Assembly: GCA_025362585.1 (NCBI GenBank)
Contig: JANYFR010000011.1
Coordinates: forward strand, 1-44,436
From: Acidimicrobiales bacterium
GTDB taxonomy: Bacteria; Actinomycetota; Acidimicrobiia; Acidimicrobiales; RAAP-2
Direction: 5' to 3'
DNA: 44,436 bases
Shown: piece by piece, positions 25,458 to 33,144 of the stretch
Numbering within the stretch: position 1 is the stretch's first letter
Layout: the number at the start of each line of letters is the position of its first letter
Notes under the pieces: model-generated
Seen by the model: the letters and a program-made list of their open reading frames with translations, nothing else
Databases searched by the model: none
Told to the model about the DNA's origin: nothing
Program-made: the position numbers and the translations under genes

Positions 25458-26839
25458 GCGCCGTGTCGTCACTCCCGACGCTCGACGAGGCGAAGCGTCG
25501 TGGACGGGCGTACCGCGAGCAGTGCGCGAGAAGCGCGCTCGGTGTCCTCAGCCCTCGACCCGACACCTATGACCCGGTCGCGCGCTTGATGTGGCAAGGT
25601 CAGTCCCGGGTATCGGCGCTCTTGCCCATCCGCTATCAGCGCATGCTCACCGATCCCCTGTCGTTCTATCGTGGGACCGCTCTCGTGATGGCCGAGGACC
25701 TCGCCCGTGGCGCGAGCAGTCCACTGGAAGTGCAGATCAGTGGCGACGCCCACCTGGCGAACTTCAACCTCTTCTCGTCGCCCGAGCGCCATCAGGTCTT
25801 TGACATTAACGATTTCGACGAGACCGACGTCGGGCCATTCGAATGGGACGTTAAACGACTGCTGGCCTCACTCGTCGTCGCCTCGGACCACCTCGGACAC
25901 AGTCGCGCCCAACAGCAGTCCATCGCTCTCGATGCCGCCGGTAAGTACCGAACCTCAATTCGCCGATTTGCCCTCCAGACACGACTGGAGAACTGGTACG
26001 CCTCCCTGGACATTGGCTCGATCATGCCGACCCTCGGAGGCTTCTTCACCGAGAGCGCGCTGCGCAAGGTCGACGACGTCGTGCTGCGCGCCAGCAGCGC
26101 CAACACCGTGAAGGCGTTCGCCAAGCTGGTCTCCTACGACGGGGGCCTGCACATCGTGTCCAACCCACCGCTGCTCGTGCCCATGGACCGGCTGACTGAT
26201 GAAGGGCACCTCACGAGAGACGAGCTCTACGCCGTCGTCACTGGCTACGCCGAGACCCTGAGTCACGACCGTCGAGCACTGCTACGCCAGTTCACGCCGG
26301 TCGACGCCGCGCGCAAGGTCGTGGGGGTCGGCTCCGTCGGCACCGACTGCTACGTGGTGCTGCTGGTCGGACGCGACGTCCACGACCCCTTCTTCCTGCA
26401 AGTCAAGGAGGCCGCCTCGTCCGCCGTGGCGGTCGCGCTGGGTCGAACCAGTTCGGTGGCGCCCGGCGAACGTATCGTGCGGGGCCAACGGATGATGCAG
26501 GCGACGCCCGATGTCTTTATTGGTTGGAACACGTCGACGCGCGGCCCGCTGTCCCAGCACTACTACGTGCGACAGCTCTACGACAACAAGTCGTCCATCG
26601 ACGTCGAACACCTCAACGAGTCCCTGCTGGTCACCTACGGCCGGATCTGTGCGTGGGTCCTCGCTCGCGCGCACGCGCGCAGTGGCCGCGCCGCCGAGAT
26701 TGCGGGCTACCTCGGCAAGTCCGACGTGGCTGATCGCGCGCTGGCGACCTTCGCGACGGCCTACCGCGAGCGCAATCTTGCGGACTTTGCGGCGCTGCAG
26801 CGCGCGGCCAAGGAGGGGCGAATTGCCGTAGCGACGTGA
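25454..26839 (+). CDS. DUF2252-family protein
   Basis: DUF2252 proteins have a kinase-like (aminoglycoside-phosphotransferase-like) fold and no settled function. Marks seen here are FYRGTALVMAEDLA, the invariant SGDAHLANFN, FDINDFDETDVGPFEWDVKRLLASL, KVVGVGSVGTDCYVVLLVG with LQVKEA, and GQRMMQATPDVFIGW. GDAHLxN and DFDE correspond to the catalytic Asp and metal Asp of such kinases. Start GTG 25454 overlaps the previous stop, giving 461 residues; the frame is open upstream only inside the neighbouring gene. The stop overlaps the CtaG start in another GTGA, tying it to an oxidase assembly factor. Confidence 0.87.
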   Translation: MSAVSSLPTLDEAKRRGRAYREQCARSALGVLSPRPDTYDPVARLMWQGQSRVSALLPIRYQRMLTDPLSFYRGTALVMAEDLARGASSPLEVQISGDAHLANFNLFSSPERHQVFDINDFDETDVGPFEWDVKRLLASLVVASDHLGHSRAQQQSIALDAAGKYRTSIRRFALQTRLENWYASLDIGSIMPTLGGFFTESALRKVDDVVLRASSANTVKAFAKLVSYDGGLHIVSNPPLLVPMDRLTDEGHLTRDELYAVVTGYAETLSHDRRALLRQFTPVDAARKVVGVGSVGTDCYVVLLVGRDVHDPFFLQVKEAASSAVAVALGRTSSVAPGERIVRGQRMMQATPDVFIGWNTSTRGPLSQHYYVRQLYDNKSSIDVEHLNESLLVTYGRICAWVLARAHARSGRAAEIAGYLGKSDVADRALATFATAYRERNLADFAALQRAAKEGRIAVAT

Positions 26840-27669
26840 CGTCGTTGCTGCCGTTCCACTGGCACGTGTTCGAACTGCTCGCGATCGTTGCCGTGGGCGT
26901 CCTTCATCGACGGATCGTTCACGATGCGCGACTTCGTCGATTGGCGCTCTACGCGTTGGTGTCATTGACCGCAGTGATCGCGTGGCCGATCGGCGACGTG
27001 GCGGCGTCGGTGTCCATCTCGGTCGCGACGCTCCAACGACTCGTGATCATGCTGCTCGCCGCGCCCCTCCTCGTCCTCAGTCTGCCGACCGCGGTGCTGG
27101 CCCGGTGGACCCGTCCGGCGTCCATGGACTACGTGGCACGATTGGTCGCTCATCCCGGCGCGGCGATGGCCCTCGTGACCGTGATCGGCACTGCCACCCT
27201 CAGCGCGCCGGCGGTCGATTGGGGCGCCCACTCGGCGGCGGGACGCGACCTGGTCCTGTGTTGCGTGCTCGTGGCCGGCGTGCTGCTTTGGTTGCCGGCG
27301 TTGTCGGTACTTCCGGGTACGCGACACCTCTCACCCACGGCGAGGGCCGGCTACGTCTTCGTCGCGTCGCTCGTGGTGACGAGCCTCTCATTCGTGTGGA
27401 TCTTCTCTCGTCACCCGCTCTATTCGGCCCTCGGTCATCAGTACGCGCTGCTGCACCTGACGCCACTGCTGGATCAACAACTGGCCGGATTCGTCGCCAA
27501 GCTCGGTGCGTACGTGCCAATGTGGGCCGTGTCGTTCACGATCTTTTCGCGCGCCGAGGATCAGGGCCTGGCCGTGGAGGAGACCCCCCTGCACTGGGCC
27601 GACGTCGAACGTCAGTTGCTGCGAGTCGACCGCCAGCGCGCCAAGGAACAACGACGCCGCTCGGACTGA
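26836..27669 (+). CDS. CtaG-like cytochrome c oxidase assembly factor
   Basis: This 277-residue membrane protein has about seven helices and matches the caa3-type CtaG family, which helps deliver copper to heme-copper oxidases. Family-typical points are the early FHWHVFELLAI, the LQRLVIMLLAAPLLVLSLP helix, and the late HLTPLLDQQLAGFVAKLGAYVPMW containing DQQLAG. The cytoplasmic tail is basic and mostly helical. The GTG start overlaps the DUF2252 stop (GTGA). Heme A and heme O synthases and a TlpA thioredoxin within 5 kb support a role in oxidase maturation. The oxidase subunits themselves are not in the window. Confidence 0.83.
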   Translation: MTSLLPFHWHVFELLAIVAVGVLHRRIVHDARLRRLALYALVSLTAVIAWPIGDVAASVSISVATLQRLVIMLLAAPLLVLSLPTAVLARWTRPASMDYVARLVAHPGAAMALVTVIGTATLSAPAVDWGAHSAAGRDLVLCCVLVAGVLLWLPALSVLPGTRHLSPTARAGYVFVASLVVTSLSFVWIFSRHPLYSALGHQYALLHLTPLLDQQLAGFVAKLGAYVPMWAVSFTIFSRAEDQGLAVEETPLHWADVERQLLRVDRQRAKEQRRRSD

Positions 27670-27694
27670 GCGAATTGGTAAGATGGTCGTCCTT

Positions 27695-27770
27695 GGGGAT
27701 GTAGCTCAGTTGGTAGAGCGCGGGCTTTGCAAGCCTGAGGTCGTGGGTTCGATCCCCATCGTCTCCACCA
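27695..27770 (+). tRNA. tRNA-Ala (TGC)
   Basis: The 76-base gene has acceptor GGGGATG/CGTCTCC with one G-T wobble, D-arm GCTCAGTTGGTAGAGC, anticodon loop with TGC between GGGCT and AGCCT, T-arm GTTCGATCC, discriminator A and encoded CCA. It starts 25 bases after the CtaG-like stop and is not linked to rRNA. Confidence 0.97.
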
Positions 27771-27803
27771 CGTTCGTATCGGTCGGTCTGTAGTAACTCG
27801 GCT

Positions 27804-27909
27804 GTTCTGTCTCACTTTGGCCTCGGCACATCTGTCCCACTACTCGGCCCGACCTCGGTAGTTCTGTCACAGTTCTGTCACAGTGGCTCCGGTACCTCTG
27901 TCCCACTCC
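27804..27909. repeat. imperfect ~38-base direct repeats, possible IS debris
   Basis: Two related units occur, 27804-27842 and 27872-27909, each running GTTCTGTC..CA, then GGC.TC.GG.AC, then TCTGTCCCACT. An extra half copy, GTTCTGTCACA, is at 27861-27871. On the other strand they read GTGGGACAGA / GTGACAGAAC, a look I associate with ends of actinobacterial insertion sequences (inference). The rest of the 363-base gap from 27771 to 28133 contains no gene, only the hairpin at 28088-28123. Confidence 0.55.
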
Positions 27910-28087
27910 TTCACTTCTCCCTGGGCCCAACCTTCGTTCGAAGATCGCGGCCGCCCGTTTACAAGGCACGAGCAAATGTCGCGCAGCGCAACCGCTCCCA
28001 GGATCTGACGGCACCGGCACCACCGCGGCTCGCGTCGGCGTCCAACCGAGGAGATAGCCAGTGGGCCGGGTCCGTCCAGACCGGCAA

Positions 28088-28123
28088 CGCCACGACGCCG
28101 GGCGCGGGCCCGGCGTCGTGGCG
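28088..28123 (-). terminator. strong hairpin after the cytochrome b operon
   Basis: Sixteen-base perfect arms (CGCCACGACGCCGGGC and its complement) enclose a GCGG loop. It lies ten bases after the stop of the minus-strand gene ending at 28134. No T-run follows, as is common for high-GC actinobacterial terminators. Confidence 0.75.
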
Positions 28124-28133
28124 GTCCAATCGA

Positions 28134-29075
28134 CTACTGCTGGTAGTGCTCTCGCCAGATCAGGCGGTAGACCTTGACCTTGCGCGGAATGGCCCGCAGT
28201 CCCGGGATCAATGGGAGGAACAAGAGCACGGCCGACAGGGCCATCATCGTTCCCCACACCAGTACGTCGGCGTTGGTGCTGGCACTGTAGGGACGAATCT
28301 GGTACCAGAAGGTGTAGAGCCAGAGCCACGCCTGGCCCGGGTACTGACCCGTCTCGTTCATCATGCCCCACTGGGTCCCCGTGAGGTGTTGATTGGCGGC
28401 GAGGCCCGCGAGGTAGGTGCCGTCGGCGAGGAACAGGAGGGGCTTCGTGTAGTCAGTGGTGTAGTAACCGCCCCCGGTCACGAGGGCCTGGTCGAGCGCC
28501 CCGGATCGGGCCATCTGGGTGAGGTTGTCGACCAAGACCGACACGGGGCCCGCGTTGGTGGTCGGCACCACCACGTGGCCGTTGACGAACGTCATCTTGG
28601 GCACGGCCTTGACGTAGTCCGTCACCCAACCCGATTGCGTCGAGGAGGAAGCGCTCGACCACATTGCCAGGTTCTGTTGGAGCACTGGCTGACTCGGCAT
28701 TGACTCCAGTGGCTTGATGACGAAGTCGCTGACCGGGTTGATGGGGATGCGGACGCCGGCCCACTTCGCGAGCGAGAGCGGTCCCAGTTTCTGTCCGATC
28801 GCGGCGTGGTTGTACGGCGGTCCGTAGCCCGCGGTCAGCGAGGTGCCGTTCAACTCGTTCGCCGCCGTGGTGGCGAAGTCGATCGGGTTGGCGTTGGCCC
28901 ACTTCTTGACCGTGACCGCGGCTTCGTCGGGTGAACCGAAGAAGACCGAGAGGAGGACGGTCAAGACGCCGACCACCACCAGCGCGATGGTGCCCTCCTT
29001 GATGATGTCGTAGGGGCTATGGCCACCACGCCACGTGGGGGCGTCAACGTCGGGACGAAAGGCTTTCTTACTCAT
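28134..29075 (-). CDS. cytochrome b complex second subunit with large external domain
   Basis: This 313-residue protein replaces the C-terminal half of cytochrome b or subunit IV in this operon. SPYDIIKEGTIALVVVGVLTVLLSVFFGSPD gives a first transmembrane helix (~29-47) with the sequence style of cytochrome b C-terminal domains. About 200 mostly hydrophilic residues follow and then a final helix (~270-292, VLVWGTMMALSAVLLFLPLI) before the cytoplasmic RAIPRKVKVYRLIWREHYQQ. The external part has no CxxCH heme site and no Rieske cluster motif. Its Pro/Tyr-rich ends (GYGPPYNHAAIGQKLG, SGALDQALVTGGGYYTTDY) suggest a folded domain. ATG 29075 overlaps the cytochrome b stop (ATGA). The function is inferred only from context. 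Confidence 0.72.
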   Translation of the reverse strand: MSKKAFRPDVDAPTWRGGHSPYDIIKEGTIALVVVGVLTVLLSVFFGSPDEAAVTVKKWANANPIDFATTAANELNGTSLTAGYGPPYNHAAIGQKLGPLSLAKWAGVRIPINPVSDFVIKPLESMPSQPVLQQNLAMWSSASSSTQSGWVTDYVKAVPKMTFVNGHVVVPTTNAGPVSVLVDNLTQMARSGALDQALVTGGGYYTTDYTKPLLFLADGTYLAGLAANQHLTGTQWGMMNETGQYPGQAWLWLYTFWYQIRPYSASTNADVLVWGTMMALSAVLLFLPLIPGLRAIPRKVKVYRLIWREHYQQ

Positions 29076-29698
29076 TGGACGATCTCCGAATCCTCTTCGT
29101 ACGGTGGAACAACACCCTTGACGCGAACCAAGAGGACGTGCACGGCCGTGAGGGCGATCGCGGCGAGGGGCAGCAGGACGATGTGCCACATCAGCATCTG
29201 ACCGAGGTTCAACACGTTGAAGATCGATCCGCCGCCGGTGGCGTTGATGCCGTCCTTGGCCTGGGTGGAGATCCACTGGGAGTCGAAGTTGGTCTGGCTG
29301 ACGTAGCCCGTGAACCCGGCGAGGATCGAGGCGAAGAACGTCACGCACCCGGTCATCCAAGTCATGGTCCGGCCTCCACGCCAGGCGCCCATGAAGAACT
29401 TGCCCCACAGGTGTATGACCATTGCGAAGAAGAAGATCTCGACGCTCCACAGGTGCAGGGAGTTCACGAAGTGGCCAATGGACGACTGGTGCCACCACAG
29501 GGGGCCACGAATCGACAGGACGCAGCCGGTCGCGATGACGATGATCAGCGCCGCCAACGTCGCGACGCCAAAGACGTAGATCCAGGACGACACGTACGCG
29601 GGCTGCGTGTCGGGGAGCAGTTTCTCCGGGGGCAGCTTGCCGGCGACACGCTTGCGCAGGCGCGTCGTCCACTGCCGATCGATCTCGGTGGTACTCAC
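29072..29698 (-). CDS. b6-type cytochrome b (diheme, four helices)
   Basis: The 208-residue protein is the N-terminal four-helix bundle of cytochrome b. Heme-ligand pairs are visible: His82/His96 in LHLWSVEIFFFAMVIHLWGK and His172/His187 in MWHIVLLPLAAIALTAVHVL. The spacing of fifteen in the second pair matches cytochrome b6 rather than mitochondrial-type b. The quinone-site GYVSQTNFDSQW segment also fits. There is no Cys near residue 35 for the extra covalent heme of plastid b6. It transfers electrons from (mena)quinol through two b hemes across the membrane. The GTG start 29698 overlaps the preceding small gene (GTGA) and the stop overlaps the next start. No Rieske or cytochrome c gene adjoins. 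Confidence 0.87.
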   Translation of the reverse strand: MSTTEIDRQWTTRLRKRVAGKLPPEKLLPDTQPAYVSSWIYVFGVATLAALIIVIATGCVLSIRGPLWWHQSSIGHFVNSLHLWSVEIFFFAMVIHLWGKFFMGAWRGGRTMTWMTGCVTFFASILAGFTGYVSQTNFDSQWISTQAKDGINATGGGSIFNVLNLGQMLMWHIVLLPLAAIALTAVHVLLVRVKGVVPPYEEDSEIVQ

Positions 29699-29868
29699 TT
29701 GCTCGCCTTGCGACCACCGCGGCCCGGGAAGGGCAGTAGGAGTGCGGCGATGAACGTGACGACCATCAGGCCGATCACCACCAGATTGCCGACACTTATG
29801 AGAATCACGTGCCAGTGGATGTAGTGACCTAAATGGTCGAGGGGAATAATCGAACCGAGCCAGCTCAT
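29695..29868 (-). CDS. 57-residue single-span membrane protein of the cytochrome b operon
   Basis: ATG 29868 has GGGAGA six bases upstream, and the frame runs 57 codons to a TGA overlapping the cytochrome b GTG (GTGA). It starts MSWLGSIIPLDHLGHYIHWH, then one transmembrane segment (~18-45, VILISVGNLVVIGLMVVTFIAALLLPF) and the basic cytoplasmic end PGRGGRKASK. The good ribosome-binding site, hydrophobic pattern and coupling make it a real gene. Four His residues lie near the outer membrane face (DHLGHYIHWH), so heme or metal contact is conceivable. I know no named family; it may be a small accessory subunit. Confidence 0.78.
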   Translation of the reverse strand: MSWLGSIIPLDHLGHYIHWHVILISVGNLVVIGLMVVTFIAALLLPFPGRGGRKASK

Positions 29869-29962
29869 AAGTTTCTCCCAATCGCTCTTTGCCTGACCCC
29901 AAGTGTCACAGCACCGGGTCCCACCGAACTAGGGGCCAAAGGCCCACATTTCAGCACATGCT

Positions 29963-30895
29963 CTAGGCGACAGCCATTTTAGTGCCCGGTTCACGGTCGT
30001 GGGCGCTCTGGCGCAGGTGAAATTGGGTCACGCCAATGGTGAGCGACGTCGCACCGGCGATGTGGAGTTCGACCAGCCACGCCGGCACGTGGGTGAGGTA
30101 CTGGGTGGCACCGATAGCCGCTTGAAGAAGCGCGATGACGACGAGCCGTCGTACCCCGAGCTGCAACGCGACGGGCGCGCCGCTCTTCCAAATGGCGAAG
30201 ACCAGCCCGGTCACCAGGCCAATGAAGAGCGTCGCCGCGAGGGAGTGGACCCACGCCGCCGAGGAGAACGCGAAGGGAAGTCGGCGCGCGACCAATTGGC
30301 CCACGGACGAACCGGCGTGGGGCCCCGATCCCGTGGCCATGGTGCCGGTCGCCAGTAGCACCACGAACGGGATCCAGAGCAGTCGCGCGATGAGCCGGAA
30401 GTGGGGATCACGGACGTCACTACGCGCGCCCGGCCCGTAGACGTACTTCGAACGGTGATAGAGGACGGCGCCGACGACCACCATGGCCAGCGAGAGCAGC
30501 AGGTGGAACGAGACCAGCCAGGGGTTGAGTTTGCTGTAGACGACGAACGCGCCGAGAATGGCGTCGGCGAACACGCCCAGCACCAGCAGTCCCGAGAGCG
30601 CGACCAGGTCGCGCCGACGCACTTCGCGCAACAGAGCGGCGACGAAGGTCGCCGCGGTCACGCAGACGAGGACGACGGTGACGACGCGATTGGAGTACTC
30701 GATCAGGGGATGGATGCTCCACGACCCGGTCAGGCGGCGGTGAAAGCAGGTCGGCCAGTCCGGACAGCCCAATCCCGAACCCGTGAGGCGTACCGCGCCA
30801 CCGGACAGCACGATGAGGATCATCGAGAGGAAGGACGCGAAGGCGAACCAACGAAAGACCGGTCCCGAGAGACGTCGTCGAGATGGTGCGGGCAC
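29963..30895 (-). CDS. ctaA: heme A synthase (Cox15/CtaA)
   Basis: This membrane enzyme oxidises the C8 methyl of heme O to a formyl group, making heme A for aa3-type oxidases. The 310 residues hold eight helices in two similar four-helix halves. Signatures are GGAVRLTGSGLGCPDWPTC with the loop cysteine pair, HPLIEYSNRVVT (His-Glu-Arg of the first half), VSFHLLLSLAMV, and in the second half WVHSLAATLFIG and VELHIAGATSL. It diverges from ctaB with a 44-base gap, so one regulatory region probably drives both heme steps. Confidence 0.93.
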   Translation of the reverse strand: MPAPSRRRLSGPVFRWFAFASFLSMILIVLSGGAVRLTGSGLGCPDWPTCFHRRLTGSWSIHPLIEYSNRVVTVVLVCVTAATFVAALLREVRRRDLVALSGLLVLGVFADAILGAFVVYSKLNPWLVSFHLLLSLAMVVVGAVLYHRSKYVYGPGARSDVRDPHFRLIARLLWIPFVVLLATGTMATGSGPHAGSSVGQLVARRLPFAFSSAAWVHSLAATLFIGLVTGLVFAIWKSGAPVALQLGVRRLVVIALLQAAIGATQYLTHVPAWLVELHIAGATSLTIGVTQFHLRQSAHDREPGTKMAVA

Positions 30896-30939
30896 TTCTG
30901 CAGCCTAGGGATTCTCCGCGGACTCGTAGGATGTCCCCT

Positions 30940-31854
30940 ATGACGATTTCGGCCACCGCGCCGCACACCCGCGCGCAGGTTCTGAGGGGCTACGTCGCCT
31001 TGACCAAGCCGCGCATCATCGAACTGCTCTTGGTGACGACGATTCCCACCATGGTGGTCGCCGCCAACGGGATACCGGGACTGTGGCTGATCGTCGCGAC
31101 GCTCGCCGGCGGCACCCTGGCGGCCGGGGGGGCCAACGCCATGAACATGGTGATCGACCGCGACATCGACGCCATCATGGAGCGCACGAAGAAGCGGCCT
31201 TTGGTGACCGGCATGATGTCACCGAGGGCGGCCACACTCTTTGCGGTGGCGCTCGAGGTGATTGCCTTTGGCGTGCTCGCGATCTGGGTCAACCAGATGT
31301 CGGCGTGGCTCGCGATGTCCGCGACCGCCTTTTATGTAGTGGTCTACACGTTGTGGTTGAAGCGTCGCAGCCGTCAGAACATCGTCATCGGTGGCGCCGC
31401 TGGTGCGGTGCCGGTGCTGATTGGCTGGTCGGCCGTCACGAACACGCTCACCTGGACTCCGGTGCTGCTGTTCCTCGTTATCTTCATCTGGACGCCGCCC
31501 CACTTCTGGGCCCTCGCGGTGCGCTACCGCGACGACTACGAAGCGGCCAACGTGCCGATGATGCCCGTGGTGACGTCGCTTCGCCACACGACCCTCGAGA
31601 TCCTCGTGTACTCGGTGCTGATGTGGGCCCTCACGGTCCTGATCGGCCCCACCGCCCACCTCGGGTGGATCTACGCGGTGTCGGCCACGGTGCTCGGCGC
31701 CCTCTTCACGTTCTACGCACTGCGCCTCTACGTCCACGCGTGCGCGGACCGGGCCAACGTCGGTGAGGCAATGCGCCTCTTCCACTTCTCCATCACCTAC
31801 CTCACCGCGCTCTTCATCCTCATGGCCGTCGATGTCCTCGTCCGATTCCACTAG
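30940..31854 (+). CDS. ctaB: heme O synthase (protoheme IX farnesyltransferase, CtaB)
   Basis: This UbiA-type membrane prenyltransferase adds farnesyl to protoheme IX. The Mg-pyrophosphate motif NAMNMVIDRDIDAIMERTKKRP and the second motif near YTLWLKRRSRQNIVIGGAAGAVPVLIGW are complete, as are WTPPHFWALA and DDYEAANVPMMPVV. About nine helices are present. ATG 30940 (AGGA about eight bases upstream) gives 304 residues; ATG 30931 is an alternative. It is divergent from ctaA, the next enzyme in the pathway, and its last codons overlap the following thioredoxin gene. Confidence 0.94.
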   Translation: MTISATAPHTRAQVLRGYVALTKPRIIELLLVTTIPTMVVAANGIPGLWLIVATLAGGTLAAGGANAMNMVIDRDIDAIMERTKKRPLVTGMMSPRAATLFAVALEVIAFGVLAIWVNQMSAWLAMSATAFYVVVYTLWLKRRSRQNIVIGGAAGAVPVLIGWSAVTNTLTWTPVLLFLVIFIWTPPHFWALAVRYRDDYEAANVPMMPVVTSLRHTTLEILVYSVLMWALTVLIGPTAHLGWIYAVSATVLGALFTFYALRLYVHACADRANVGEAMRLFHFSITYLTALFILMAVDVLVRFH

Positions 31855-32416
31855 GGCCCGGCGCGGGCACCCGTCGCCCATGATGTTCGTCTCGATCGGG
31901 ATTGGCACGGTGATCGCCGTGGCCTTGATCGTCGTCGTGTCGTTGCTGACGAGCGGGAACGGCACGGCGAGCAACGGACAGCCGGCGAACGCCCTGGTCG
32001 GTACGTCGGTCAAGGAGTTCACGTTGGCGGGACTGAACGGTGGCACGGTGGCGTCGCCCTGGACGAGCGGTCACGCGGGCGTCCTCATCTTTTTCGCCAG
32101 TTGGTGCGAGCCCTGCAAGACCGAAATGCCCAAGGTCGCCGCGTACCTACGTCGCCACCGCCAAGGCTCGATCGAGATTGTCGGTATCGACGTCAACGAC
32201 CTGCCCGGCCCGGCGCAGCGTTTCGTCACGTCGTCGGGCGTCTCCTTCGCGGTGGCGGTCGACCCCGCCTTCACGCTGACCAGTGGGGCCTTTCACTTCA
32301 TTGGCATCCCCGAAACGGTCTTCGTCAACGACGAGGGCGTGGTCACCGAGGTGTACTCCGGGGCGATTCCGAAGGAGCAGCTGATGAAGGGCCTCGCGGC
32401 GCTGAAGGCCGCTTAG
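31832..32416 (+). CDS. TlpA/ResA-like membrane-anchored thioredoxin
   Basis: An N-terminal anchor (~17-39, FVSIGIGTVIAVALIVVVSLL) is followed by a Ser/Gly/Asn-rich linker and a thioredoxin fold facing outward. The redox motif is FFASWCEPCKTEMP (Cys92, Cys95) and cis-Pro occurs in IGIPETVFV. Members reduce apocytochrome c or oxidase copper-site cysteines. ATG 31832 was chosen because it provides the positive RARRG before the anchor; it overlaps ctaB by 23 bases. ATG 31880 would shorten the protein by 16. The location behind ctaB suggests oxidase or cytochrome maturation. Confidence 0.87.
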   Translation: MSSSDSTRARRGHPSPMMFVSIGIGTVIAVALIVVVSLLTSGNGTASNGQPANALVGTSVKEFTLAGLNGGTVASPWTSGHAGVLIFFASWCEPCKTEMPKVAAYLRRHRQGSIEIVGIDVNDLPGPAQRFVTSSGVSFAVAVDPAFTLTSGAFHFIGIPETVFVNDEGVVTEVYSGAIPKEQLMKGLAALKAA

Positions 32417-33144
32417 TCGAATCGGAAGGTCCGGGCGGCCGCGAGGGGAGCCAGCACGGCCCACAGTCCGAGGACCAGCCAGTCGGTGCCGGTCACGGCG
32501 ACACCACGACCGAGGACTCGATGGAGACCTTCGGCAAGTGCGCCCGTCGGTAGGACGACGACGGCGCGACGAACGAAAGGTGGCAGCGAGGTGAGTGGCA
32601 CGACGATGCCCGACACCAGGAGTAGCACGAGGTAGAGGCCGTTGGTCGCCGCGAGGTTGACCTCGGCGCGCAGACGGCCGGCGAGCGCCAAACCAATGCC
32701 CGCGCAGCCGGCCGATCCGAGCAGCAGCACCGCGGCCACCTCCGTGGCGCCGAAGAGCCCACCGCGCGGGTGCCAGTGCAACAGGAGTGCGACCCCGGCG
32801 AGGATGAGGACCTGGAGAACTTCAGTGACGACGACGCCCGCGATTTTGGCGCCAATGAGTCGTCGCCGACCAAGCGGCGTCACGTGCAACCGTCGCAGGA
32901 CGCCGAACGACCGTTCGAAGCCAGTCGCGATCGACAGGGCCACTAGTGACGTGGACAGCACGCACAGGGCGAGAATGCCCGGCGCCACGAAGTCGACCCG
33001 GCTGCGGTCGGGGGTCGCGATCACGTGGGCCTCGGAGAAAAAGACGAGCAGCAGCACCGGGATGCCCACGGTCAGGAGCAGCGTCTCGCCGCGGCGAACC
33101 GTCATGCGTACTTCGGCGAGGGTCTGGGCCCACCACGCCCTCAC
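32413..33144 (-). CDS. ABC-2 type transporter permease
   Basis: The 243-residue membrane protein has six helices in the ABC-2 pattern. These start with the amphipathic WWAQTLAEVRMTVRRGETLLLTVGIPVLLLVFF. GVLRRLHVTPLGRRRLIGAKI is the cytoplasmic coupling loop, typical of daunorubicin/heme-exporter-like permeases. SGIVVPLTSLPPFVRRAVVVLPTGALAEGLHRVLG is the external re-entrant segment. Its ATG overlaps the stop of the ATPase gene by four bases (ATGA), so the two form one exporter. The stop overlaps the converging thioredoxin stop. The substrate is unknown; drug or lipid-like molecules are usual. Confidence 0.88.
   Translation of the reverse strand: MRAWWAQTLAEVRMTVRRGETLLLTVGIPVLLLVFFSEAHVIATPDRSRVDFVAPGILALCVLSTSLVALSIATGFERSFGVLRRLHVTPLGRRRLIGAKIAGVVVTEVLQVLILAGVALLLHWHPRGGLFGATEVAAVLLLGSAGCAGIGLALAGRLRAEVNLAATNGLYLVLLLVSGIVVPLTSLPPFVRRAVVVLPTGALAEGLHRVLGRGVAVTGTDWLVLGLWAVLAPLAAARTFRFD

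Noticed and set aside
23849-27770. Part of an rRNA operon (Ile and Ala tRNAs)
   Set aside because: The two tRNAs are on opposite strands, 3.8 kb apart, with protein genes between and no rRNA sequence.
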